NCBI GenBank assembly: GCA_027028725.1
Contig: JALVIB010000080.1
Coordinates: forward strand, 1-21,362
Reading direction: 5' to 3'
Length of the DNA: 21,362 nt
DNA from: Candidatus Altimarinota bacterium
GTDB lineage: Bacteria; Patescibacteriota; Gracilibacteria; UBA4473
The translations under genes were made by a program, and so were the position numbers. The notes under the pieces are model-generated. The model was given only the letters and a program-made list of their open reading frames with translations, ran no database searches and was not told where the DNA came from. Below are positions 13,533 through 21,144 of the stretch, in pieces (the first letter of the stretch is position 1; each line of letters begins with the position of its first letter).

Positions 13533-14687
13533 ATGGACAAATTACAAAAGTTCTATTTTCAGGCAGTAGATAGTGATAACAGACGAATATCTGGGTCTAT
13601 TTTTGCTGAAAATGAACAAATTGCCCGCGAAAAAATAAAAAAACAGGGTTTAGCTTTGTTTAACATTGAAAAATACGATGAAAGCAAAGCTAAAACCAAA
13701 GATGGTTTGATGCGTTTTGAATTTCGCGGAACCAATCCTGATGGGAAACCCGTTCGTGGACATATTGAGGCTATTAACGCTTATGAAGCTTTTAAAAAAT
13801 TAAAACGAGATTATGATTTTTTCTTGACTTCTGTCGTTGACACGAATTTGAATTACGAAGAAAAAGCTAAACAAATAGCCAAAGGAATTCCTGATGAATG
13901 GCTTCGGCTTTACGAAGAAGAGTCCTTTGCGTTTAAGAAAAAAAAGAAAAAAAAGAAAGTTGAAACAGTTGAAATATCCGAAAAAGATCAAAAAGAACTA
14001 GAGTTTTATAGTCATGAAATTGGAATTATGTCCAAAGAAATTCGCGAACTTTTAGATAAAAGTAGCGATTATATTGAACGATCTAAAAAAGAAGAAATTC
14101 TTCAGAGATTAGGATTATTAGAAAGATTAAAACAATCAAACGCCGTGGATCATCTAAAAAACCTAACCCACAAATTAATTGATCAAATATCTGATGATAA
14201 ATTATTTATTGAAGAATTGTTAGTTTCTGAAGCTGATAAAACCAAAATTGAGGAATTAAAAGGCGAATTTAAAGAATATTCCACGGAAAAAAAGAAAAGT
14301 CTGGCACAAAAAGCCTTAGAATTGAATTTAGCTTTCAATGTTGATCCTCGCCAACTTGTAGTTGAAGTGTCTAAAATTCGCCCAATAACTCAATTAGGAC
14401 TAACTGCTTACTGGACAATTGTTTCACTTTTTTTATTGATGACCGTTTTATGGATAAAAAATGGTTTACAAATCGTGCTTAATCAAGGAAATTTAACCGA
14501 ATCTCTCTTTATTTTTCAATCTCTGTTTTTATGGTTAATAACCGCCATTTCCTTTGTGAATATGATGATTTTTGCACCAATGGTTTTTAGCAAAAAATAT
14601 TTCCCGATAAAAATTCGTCTAATTTATTTTGGGATTGCGCTAATCGCCAATGTTGCGGTAATTCTATTTTTACCGGCTTTTTTCTAG
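13533..14687 (+). CDS. Membrane protein with two T2SS-F/PilC-type N-terminal repeats
   Basis: The first 103 residues contain two copies of the short beta-alpha unit found at the N-terminus of PilC/GspF platform proteins: FYFQAVDSDNRRISGSIFAE (from residue 7) and RFEFRGTNPDGKPVRGHIEA (from residue 61). A Lys-rich run (FAFKKKKKKKKVE, about 130-142) and a charged, probably coiled-coil stretch to about 280 follow. Three membrane segments end the protein (about 288-312, 324-350, 361-384). The canonical T2SS-F membrane domains are not visible. It may be an inner-membrane partner of a type IV pilus or secretion system, in keeping with the pilin gene in the window, but that is inference. The poly-A tract around 13938-13962 is a possible slippage site. 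The gene has no exact tag; a near-exact copy is at 13623. Confidence 0.6.
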   Translation: MDKLQKFYFQAVDSDNRRISGSIFAENEQIAREKIKKQGLALFNIEKYDESKAKTKDGLMRFEFRGTNPDGKPVRGHIEAINAYEAFKKLKRDYDFFLTSVVDTNLNYEEKAKQIAKGIPDEWLRLYEEESFAFKKKKKKKKVETVEISEKDQKELEFYSHEIGIMSKEIRELLDKSSDYIERSKKEEILQRLGLLERLKQSNAVDHLKNLTHKLIDQISDDKLFIEELLVSEADKTKIEELKGEFKEYSTEKKKSLAQKALELNLAFNVDPRQLVVEVSKIRPITQLGLTAYWTIVSLFLLMTVLWIKNGLQIVLNQGNLTESLFIFQSLFLWLITAISFVNMMIFAPMVFSKKYFPIKIRLIYFGIALIANVAVILFLPAFF

Positions 14688-14924
14688 AAAATCCCGCGAA
14701 ATTTTGTCTAGTCAAAAATATCTCATTTTTTTACTTCGGAAAATGCGAATTTTTTCTACCCTGTTCTTTTGGATTCCCTCACTTTCAAGGAAAGGGCTGT
14801 GGTGAGGTAGAAATTTCGCGGGAATCTGGAAAGAGCGACGGCGCCGTCGCGCCTACAAAATAATTATTAACTTTTAACTGTTAATTTTCTTGTAATTCCC
14901 GCGAATTTAGATAAATTCAAAAAG
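14688..14924. repeat. Spacer before obg with tags and a GC palindrome
   Basis: It holds exact tags at 14692 (five bases after the stop) and 14814, a near-exact tag at 14897, and the perfect palindrome GCGACGGCGCCGTCGC (14835-14850), a repeat of the same general type as those at 1165 and 13437. TAGATAAAT (14908-14916) about ten bases before the obg ATG is a weak -10 candidate. Confidence 0.6.
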
Positions 14925-16220
14925 ATGTTTATAGATGAAGCAAAAATTTCGGTGGAATCAGGAAAAGGAGGAGACGGATGTGTCAGTTTTCGGCGGGAAA
15001 AATATATCCCAAAAGGAGGACCCGATGGAGGAAATGGAGGGAAAGGTGGAGACATAATTTTTCGCGCGATTAATAATATCCACACTTTGACGGATTACCG
15101 AGCACAGAAAAAGTTTAAAGCCGAAGATGGTGCTCCCGGTGGCAAAAAACTAATGACCGGACGAAACGGAAAAGACTTGGTTTTGGAAGTTCCTGTCGGA
15201 ACAATTATCCGCGATGCCGACACCGGTAAAGTTTTAGCGGATTTAGTCCGTGAAAATCAAGAAGTGACGATTGCTATCGGAGGAGTTGGAGGGAAAGGAA
15301 ACGCCGGTTTTGTTAGTTCTATTCGTCAAGCGCCAAATTTCGCGGAAAAAGGAGACATTGGGCAGAAATTCAATCTGGAATTAGAACTAAAAATGGTTGC
15401 TGATGTCGCGCTGGTTGGACTTCCGAGTGCGGGGAAATCCACTTTTATTTCGGTTGTTTCCAACGCTAAACCAAAAATCGCGGAATACCATTTTACAACT
15501 TTGGTGCCCAATCTCGGTGTGGCGAAAATAAATTCGCGGGAATTAGTTTTTGTCGATGTTCCCGGTTTGATTGAAGGCGCTGCCGAAGGGAAAGGGCTCG
15601 GTCACCAGTTTTTGCGTCATATTGAGCGCGCCCGCTATGTTTTGCATTTAATTGATGCGACTAGTGATCATCCGCTGAAAGATTTTGAAGTAATTCGCGC
15701 CGAGTTGGAGAAATTTTCACCTCGTTTGGCGGAGAAAAAATTTCTGCCGGTTTTATCCAAAATTGATTTGATTGATGATGAATTAAAAGATTTTTTGATT
15801 AAAGAATTCGCGGAAAAAATTGGTGTTAAACCGCTGGCGGTTTCGGCGGCTACTCACGAAGGAGTTGATGAAGTTTTGTGGTTTTTGGAAAAAGAAATCC
15901 CCGAAACCGAAGATGCTGAAGAATATCTGGTAGAATCCCGCGAAATTTCTGATGAGGAATTTAAGGAATTCCGTCCAGCGGACGAAGTCAGGAGTGAAGA
16001 CTCGCGGGAAGTAAAAATAATCCGCGAGGCAAACTGGTGGGAATTAAAAAATCCGCGATTAGAAAGAATGGTGCGGCAGACGGTTTATGAGAACGAAGCT
16101 GCCCGCGAAAGAATTTATGATGTTTTGAAAAAATGGAAGGTCTTGGAAAAACTGGAAAAAGAAGGAGCAACTCCCGGTGAAATGATAAAAATTGGCGACC
16201 AGCTGTGGGAGATGCGGTAA
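14925..16220 (+). CDS. obg: GTPase Obg (CgtA)
   Basis: Obg is an essential GTPase for late 50S ribosome assembly and stress control. The 431-residue product has the three expected parts: the glycine-rich Obg fold (about 1-157, VESGKGGDGCVSFRREKYIP and GGPDGGNGGKGGDI), the G domain (about 158-330: P-loop GLPSAGKST, DVPGLIEGAAEGKGLG, SKIDL and SAATHEG), and a C-terminal OCT domain (from about 365, WWELKNPRLERMVRQTVYEN to the end). All nucleotide-binding motifs are intact. The linker between the G domain and the OCT domain carries a tag-encoded ESREISDEE, and near-exact tags encode NSREL (15532) and AARER (16101). The start gives the conserved MFIDEAKI. Confidence 0.97.
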   Translation: MFIDEAKISVESGKGGDGCVSFRREKYIPKGGPDGGNGGKGGDIIFRAINNIHTLTDYRAQKKFKAEDGAPGGKKLMTGRNGKDLVLEVPVGTIIRDADTGKVLADLVRENQEVTIAIGGVGGKGNAGFVSSIRQAPNFAEKGDIGQKFNLELELKMVADVALVGLPSAGKSTFISVVSNAKPKIAEYHFTTLVPNLGVAKINSRELVFVDVPGLIEGAAEGKGLGHQFLRHIERARYVLHLIDATSDHPLKDFEVIRAELEKFSPRLAEKKFLPVLSKIDLIDDELKDFLIKEFAEKIGVKPLAVSAATHEGVDEVLWFLEKEIPETEDAEEYLVESREISDEEFKEFRPADEVRSEDSREVKIIREANWWELKNPRLERMVRQTVYENEAARERIYDVLKKWKVLEKLEKEGATPGEMIKIGDQLWEMR

Positions 16221-16568
16221 ATCAAAATCAAACCCCCTCGCCCCCTTGTCAGAGGGAAAATCCCGCGAAATTTTAATATATTTCTTTTCCGCGTAGGGAA
16301 CGAATATTTTCGTTCCTAATTGTCTTCCTTTTTAATTGAATTTATTTTTTGTGGAGCGAAGATATTCGCTCCCTACCAATTTTTTCGCGGGATTTTTCCC
16401 GTCATTGCGAGGAGCAAGGAACGCGCGACGCGGCAATCTACTTCCTATCTTATGCCTCATTTTTAGCAAATCCCCCTAACCCCATTTATCAAGGGGGAAT
16501 ATTTATATCCCCACCTATGCGGGATTTTTTAATTCGCCAATTTTCAAAAAATTTCGTAAAATTAATTC
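16221..16568. repeat. Gene-free repeat spacer
   Basis: No gene is seen. In order: a C-rich hairpin repeat (16231-16260), a tag (16261), the hairpins GGAACGAA-TATT-TTCGTTCC (16297-16316) and GGAGCGAA-GATA-TTCGCTCC (16353-16372), which are two related palindromes in opposed orientation like a REPIN pair, another tag (16383), a GTCATTGCGAGGAGC...GCAATCT repeat (about 16400-16440), and a second C-rich repeat (16469-16500). TAAAAT (16557-16562) ends six bases before the GTG of the next gene. Confidence 0.8.
16557..16562 (+). promoter_or_regulatory. -10 element for the exported-protein operon, leaderless start
   Basis: TAAAAT lies only six bases before the GTG at 16569, which places the transcription start on the start codon. 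No clear -35 is present. Confidence 0.4.
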
Positions 16569-17417
16569 GTGAAAAATATCAAAATAAAAATTTCGCGGGA
16601 TTTTAGACTAATCATCGGATTAGTACTTGTTTTGTTGCCGTTAAATAGCGCAAATGCGAACCTTAACGAAAAATTTCGCGAGAATTTTGGAAAAATTGTC
16701 CGAGAAAAATACTACAACACTATAAACTACAGTGTGGATGATTCTACTGGTTGGGAATTGAAAGAACAAGATGGCAAATCTGTCTGGACTTGTACAGGCG
16801 GAAAATGCGCAGAATTTCAGAAAAAAATAAATTGTCTGTTTGATGATGCTTTTGAAAATGCCGTTAATCAAACAAATCAAGAGGTTCTTGATTATGTTAA
16901 AGGCGTGGAGATATCCGAATTAAAACAGAAAGCACAAATTAAAGATCCTGATTGTGAGAAAATAACACTTCAAAATATTCAGGATGAGCAAGGAATAAAT
17001 GATTTTAAAAGCTCTTGCAAAGGACAATTTATAAGTTCTACTTATTCAACTTGCCGTGTCGCAGAAACCATTTTGAATGAATTAGGTGCGTACCAAAATT
17101 ACTTATTAGCTAAATCGGAAGACAATATATCATTTTCCCGCGAATTTTTTGAAGACAATGAGTATAAAAGAAATAAACTTATTAATGATTCTACTGAAGC
17201 TAAAAAACAATATTTGAAAGATATCGAACAATCCCAACAAGCCGTTTTAGATACCCTAACTTTGTATAAAGATTTTATTCACAGATACAGAATACATGCT
17301 TGGTTATTAGCTATAAAACATAAACTTAAAAAAATACACACAGAATGGTTTAAGGTTCAAAAAGCAACTGAAACTTATCCCATAAAATTCCCAAAGGCTA
17401 ACTCAATTGGTGGATAA
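16569..17417 (+). CDS. Exported protein of unknown function, first of three
   Basis: I do not recognise a family. The GTG start gives a signal peptide: basic KNIKIKISRDFR, hydrophobic LIIGLVLVLLPL, then NSANANLNEKF with a likely cleavage after ANA. The mature protein (about 250 residues) has six Cys (WTCTGGKC, INCLF, DPDCE, SSCKG, STCRV), which suggests disulfides outside the membrane, and a helical C-terminal half. Its stop overlaps the next start (TAATG), so the three exported genes are co-translated. A tag at 16591 supplies the ISRDF part of the signal peptide. Confidence 0.75.
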   Translation: MKNIKIKISRDFRLIIGLVLVLLPLNSANANLNEKFRENFGKIVREKYYNTINYSVDDSTGWELKEQDGKSVWTCTGGKCAEFQKKINCLFDDAFENAVNQTNQEVLDYVKGVEISELKQKAQIKDPDCEKITLQNIQDEQGINDFKSSCKGQFISSTYSTCRVAETILNELGAYQNYLLAKSEDNISFSREFFEDNEYKRNKLINDSTEAKKQYLKDIEQSQQAVLDTLTLYKDFIHRYRIHAWLLAIKHKLKKIHTEWFKVQKATETYPIKFPKANSIGG

Positions 17418-18637
17418 TGAAAAAAATATTTATTGTTTTTGCAATTTTGTTTCTGGGCTTAAGTGGAATAGCCCAGGCAACTGATTATCCTCAAAAACTA
17501 ATCGGTGAAAATTTTACCACTTTACCAAAATTTCGCGGGATTTTTACCAAAATATATGCCGACCAACCTGATTTAACTGAAGTTTGTCGTCGAGCTTTAC
17601 AATGGCCTGATTTCTGGATAACAGACACTGATGGTGAAAAAGTTTCCTTATTTTCTGTCGAAAATTGCGAAAAACTAACTAATGAAGAAGAATTAAGTAA
17701 TTTTCTGAATATTTATAAAAAAAATATTAAAAACTTTAATACCTTAAAAGACAAATTTGAAGAAAGATTCAATTTAGAGCTGGAACTTTTGAAAACGGAA
17801 AATAATTTGCGTCGCGAAACTGGATTGGCTTATATTTTTGCTGACGGACATAATCATAGTAATAACTCTGCCGAAGGGACTACTAGTGATTCTCCCTTTG
17901 ATTTAGTTTCTGATTTAAATGAAATTGACGAGATTCTTTTTGGTGAAAAAGCCGAAAAACCAAAACCACTATTCGCGGAAAAAACAGAGCGCGAAATTTT
18001 CGCGGGAATTCCAACTGATGATGATAATGAAGAGTATTGGCTTAATCAAACTGCAGAAAAATTGCCATCTCAAAGTGATAATTTCGATGACTACAAAAAC
18101 AATTTAGCTGGTGGTCTATGGCGTTCTGGTGTAAAAGTTCTCCGCGAAAAATTGAATGTCCTACCACTATATTTAGGATATGTCGGAAAAACCGTTCTCG
18201 ATAAATTTGCAACAGATGGCACATTCGGCAATCCAGGATTTGATGCTAATACTAGCGAAAAACCTCCGACTAGTGAAGATAAACCTGAAGCCATTGAATT
18301 AGCTTACAATCCTATTAAAGCGTTAGATGCCTATGTTCAAAAATATATTTTGGAAGAAGAATCCTATAAAGTACATGCCAATGAAGGTGATACTGAAAGA
18401 AATAAACAAGTTGATAAGGTTTTGGATATCAAGGATCAACAACATCAAATTATTTTGGAAAAATTAAGTCGTTTTGAACAAGTAAATGCGCTAAATTCTG
18501 AGAATTTCACCGCCCATCGTAATATTCTAAACAACCAGATGTTTAACGAATACCTTAAACTGCTTCGCGAAAAATTGCGTTTTTTAAGAGAAGAAGTTTT
18601 CCCAGATTTATTAGATAAACCACAACACTCCTCATGA
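17417..18637 (+). CDS. Exported protein of unknown function, second of three
   Basis: No family is recognised in this 406-residue product. KKIFIVFAILFLGLSGIAQA is a clear signal peptide with cleavage after AQA. The mature part is acidic and mostly helical, with two Cys (TEVCRRALQ and VENCEKL), a low-complexity polar stretch around residues 145-175 (NHSNNSAEGTTSDSP), and a long helical C-terminus (QHQIILEKLSRFEQVNALNS onward). The start overlaps the previous stop by one base, and its TGA stop overlaps the next ATG (ATGA); that TGA ending supports the standard code. Tags at 17531 and 17998 encode KFRGIF and IFAGIP. Confidence 0.75.
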   Translation: MKKIFIVFAILFLGLSGIAQATDYPQKLIGENFTTLPKFRGIFTKIYADQPDLTEVCRRALQWPDFWITDTDGEKVSLFSVENCEKLTNEEELSNFLNIYKKNIKNFNTLKDKFEERFNLELELLKTENNLRRETGLAYIFADGHNHSNNSAEGTTSDSPFDLVSDLNEIDEILFGEKAEKPKPLFAEKTEREIFAGIPTDDDNEEYWLNQTAEKLPSQSDNFDDYKNNLAGGLWRSGVKVLREKLNVLPLYLGYVGKTVLDKFATDGTFGNPGFDANTSEKPPTSEDKPEAIELAYNPIKALDAYVQKYILEEESYKVHANEGDTERNKQVDKVLDIKDQQHQIILEKLSRFEQVNALNSENFTAHRNILNNQMFNEYLKLLREKLRFLREEVFPDLLDKPQHSS

Positions 18638-19281
18638 AAAAACTTTTCTTTGTTTTATGTTTAGTAATTTTAACGGGCTGCCAAAATCCCGCGAAAAATT
18701 TGCAAGCTAATATCTTTGGCGACCTCTGGGATAAATATGTTACAGAACAAGACGAACACATTATGGTAACTAGAACTAAATTCTATAGTGATCTTTATAA
18801 TTACCGAGTATTCGCGGAATTAAACGACAAACTCGATAATTTACACAATTTCCTAATTGTAGGAAAATATGAAACTAGCACTGATAAAATTTCACTTAAA
18901 AATATAGATGATTCTTTTCGCGTTATAGATCTTGAAGCTGTTTTTTGTGAAGAAGGGAAAGAAAAAGTGCAATGTTTTATCCAAGGAGAAACCCAGAAAA
19001 ACAAAGTTTTTTGTTTCAATGATAATGATGAAGAGCTGACTGCCGTAGATGAAAAAATAAAATACTGCGAATCCCGCGAAAAAAATGAATTTCAGGAAGG
19101 ATTGATGAAATTAGCAGATAAAAATAATGAAGCTTTGATTGAAGAATTTCGCGGGATAATTGATACTTTTCAAAAAGATGCTTCTTCTCAAAAATCACTC
19201 GAACAAGAATTTAAGAAACTAAAATCCAATATAAATCGCGTCTGCCAAAAACAAAAGGTTTCTGTTAATTGTGGTTTTTAG
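18634..19281 (+). CDS. Lipoprotein of unknown function, third of three
   Basis: The N-terminus KKLFFVLCLVILTGCQNPAK is a lipoprotein signal peptide with lipobox LTGC, so the mature protein should be lipid-anchored at the membrane through that Cys. The remaining 200 residues are helical and charged, with six further Cys (FCEEGKEKVQC, KVFCF, IKYCES, NRVCQ and VNCGF). No family is recognised. The ATG overlaps the preceding stop. The first residues after the lipobox (NPAKN) come from a tag at 18687; two more tags encode ESREKN (19072) and EFRGII (19147). With the two genes upstream it probably forms one cell-surface complex. Confidence 0.75.
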   Translation: MKKLFFVLCLVILTGCQNPAKNLQANIFGDLWDKYVTEQDEHIMVTRTKFYSDLYNYRVFAELNDKLDNLHNFLIVGKYETSTDKISLKNIDDSFRVIDLEAVFCEEGKEKVQCFIQGETQKNKVFCFNDNDEELTAVDEKIKYCESREKNEFQEGLMKLADKNNEALIEEFRGIIDTFQKDASSQKSLEQEFKKLKSNINRVCQKQKVSVNCGF

Positions 19282-19326
19282 TTATATAGCAAATTTCAAG
19301 TTTTGAAGTTTTCTAAGGCTTTTCGG

Positions 19327-19374
19327 TTGTAAATCCCGCGAAATTTTGGTATAATGCCCTGATAATTTTATCAG
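19327..19374 (+). promoter_or_regulatory. Promoter and dyad in front of the PrsW-like gene
   Basis: TTGTAA (19327-19332), 17 bp, and TATAAT (19350-19355, with an extended TGG) form a strong promoter. The spacer contains an exact tag (19334-19343). The likely start point falls in a perfect dyad, CTGATAA-TT-TTATCAG (19359-19374), a candidate operator. Confidence 0.75.
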
Positions 19375-19385
19375 AACAACAAAAA

Positions 19386-20450
19386 ATGAATCTAGACCTA
19401 AGTTTTTGGAAAACTGTTGCAATTTTCGCGGGAATTAGTTTCGTCCCGATTTTGGGCTGGATCTATTTTTTCCAAAAACAGAATTTTGAAAAAAAGAAGT
19501 ATGTCATTATTACTTTTATCGCGGGGATGATGTCCATCATTCCGATTAAATTGTATGAAAAATATTGGGACATTTCCGTTTGGGAATTGGAACATTTGAA
19601 TTTGTTTAAATATTTGGATAATGTCGCGGGAACGCAAACTGTTAGCGCGGTTCTCGCATTCGTAACCGTCAGTATCCTTGTTTCTTCCGCGATATTTTTG
19701 TTTTCGGCGTTTATCATGTCGTTACTGGAAATAATTTCGCGGGATAATTCCGCGAAAGTTTTCAGCCAAAAGTTTTTGAAAATTTCCGAATCACCATTTT
19801 TGTTTGTGACGATTGGAGCTTTTATCGGAACTTGTACTGCCTTACTGGCGCTTTATTTTCCTGAAAAAGTTTGGTTCTTTGTGGTAGTTGGGATGCTGGA
19901 AGAATTCGCGAAATATTTGATGTTGCGTTTTGCCGATGAAAACAAGATTGGAAGTGTGTCGGATGCTATTTCCTTTGCGATTTTAATAGCTTTGGGATTT
20001 GCTTTTGTCGAAAATGTTGTTTATATCAGCCGCTTCTGGCACGAAGGAAACCAAAATTTCGCGGGATTTTCGGCGTTTTTCTTGCTTCGTTCCACAATTT
20101 CCGTCATTGCTCATGTTTGCTTTTCGGCGATTATCGGATACTTCTACGGAATTGCGCATTTCTCTGACGAAATTTATCAAGAAGAATCCCGCGAAAATAA
20201 GCACCCCGTTTTGAAATTTATACACAAAGTTTTCCATTTGAAATCTGCACCACTTTTTCACGAAGAAAAACTTCTTGAAGGATTATTATTAGCCATGATA
20301 ATTCACGCAATTTTTAATTCTTTGTTGGAATTTGAATTAGTTATATGGGTCATTCCGTTTTTAATCGGAATTTTCTTATATATTTTAAATTTACTACATC
20401 GTCGCGATAATCATATTCGCCGCGGACATATTCCTCATCATATTTCTTAA
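19386..20450 (+). CDS. prsW: PrsW-family intramembrane protease
   Basis: PrsW-type proteins are multi-spanning proteases of the membrane, first known for cleaving an anti-sigma factor in Bacillus; others have other targets. The 354-residue product has about eight hydrophobic segments and the family motifs: Glu172-Glu173-x2-Lys176 (MLEEFAKYL), FAFVEN with Glu209, His243 (VIAHVCFSA), and His307 with Asn311 (IIHAIFNSL). All are intact, so activity is likely. It follows three exported proteins after 104 bp with its own promoter, and is followed 10 bp later by a LOG-family gene, so it probably shares a transcript with that gene. The true substrate is not evident; no anti-sigma gene is in the window. 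Four exact tags are in frame. Confidence 0.88.
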   Translation: MNLDLSFWKTVAIFAGISFVPILGWIYFFQKQNFEKKKYVIITFIAGMMSIIPIKLYEKYWDISVWELEHLNLFKYLDNVAGTQTVSAVLAFVTVSILVSSAIFLFSAFIMSLLEIISRDNSAKVFSQKFLKISESPFLFVTIGAFIGTCTALLALYFPEKVWFFVVVGMLEEFAKYLMLRFADENKIGSVSDAISFAILIALGFAFVENVVYISRFWHEGNQNFAGFSAFFLLRSTISVIAHVCFSAIIGYFYGIAHFSDEIYQEESRENKHPVLKFIHKVFHLKSAPLFHEEKLLEGLLLAMIIHAIFNSLLEFELVIWVIPFLIGIFLYILNLLHRRDNHIRRGHIPHHIS

Positions 20451-20460
20451 TCTTAAAAAA

Positions 20461-21144
20461 ATGAATAAAGTACACGACACACAAATGGATTTCCAAAATA
20501 TTTCCGAAATAATCGTCGGTTATCGCCTAAAAATTGGTGTAATGGGATCCGCCTCTGGTGAAATTATGCGTAATAAAAAAGCAGTCAAAGCTGCTCGTAC
20601 CATAGGAGCAGAAATCGCGAAACACAATTGCACACTGGTAAACGGAGCTTGTCCGGGACTACCTGATGAAGCGGCTCTTGGTTGTAAAAATTCCGGTGGA
20701 AAATGTCTCGGAATTTCGCCCGCGATTTCTGTAATTTCGCATATTAATCGCTACAAATCACCGATTGAGCATTATGATGAATTTATTTTTACCGGATTGG
20801 GATTGATGATGCGCGATATTATCAATGTCCGAAGTTGCGACGGAGTGATTATTTTACCGGGAGGAACCGGAACTTTGAACGAATTTACCGTGGCTTATGA
20901 TGAAGGAAAACCAATTGGAGTTTTGACTGGGCACGGTGGAGTTGCTAATCACATTGATGAAATTTTAGAATTTTGTAAACGCGAACCCGGAGAAAAAATG
21001 GTTTTCTCTGATGATCCAGTGGAACTTGTAAAAAAACTTGTAGACATCGTTAAAAACGAAGATTCTCCTGATTTCCTTGATGACTTCTTGATTGGAGACA
21101 ACGGAGTTGTGACCAAAATTGAGGAAAAAATGGAAGGGAAATAA
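20461..21144 (+). CDS. LOG-family (lysine-decarboxylase-like fold) protein
   Basis: The 227-residue product has the Rossmann fold and motifs of the LOG/SLOG group: IGVMGSASGE near the N-terminus, NGACPGLPDEAALG, MMRDIINVRS, and the phosphate-binding PGGTGTLNE (residues 133-141). Many members cleave nucleoside monophosphates to base and ribose 5-phosphate; others bind nucleotide-derived signals. MMRDI with PGGTGTLNE matches the R and PGGxGTxxE catalytic pattern of LOG enzymes. It begins ten bases after the PrsW stop, so the two are probably co-transcribed. The substrate cannot be told from sequence alone. Confidence 0.83.
   Translation: MNKVHDTQMDFQNISEIIVGYRLKIGVMGSASGEIMRNKKAVKAARTIGAEIAKHNCTLVNGACPGLPDEAALGCKNSGGKCLGISPAISVISHINRYKSPIEHYDEFIFTGLGLMMRDIINVRSCDGVIILPGGTGTLNEFTVAYDEGKPIGVLTGHGGVANHIDEILEFCKREPGEKMVFSDDPVELVKKLVDIVKNEDSPDFLDDFLIGDNGVVTKIEEKMEGK

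Noticed and set aside
18634..18637. UGA read as glycine, as in some Gracilibacteria and SR1
   Set aside because: The TGA at 18635-18637 ends one exported gene exactly where the lipoprotein gene starts, a normal ATGA overlap, and the other proteins keep their full family length under the standard code.
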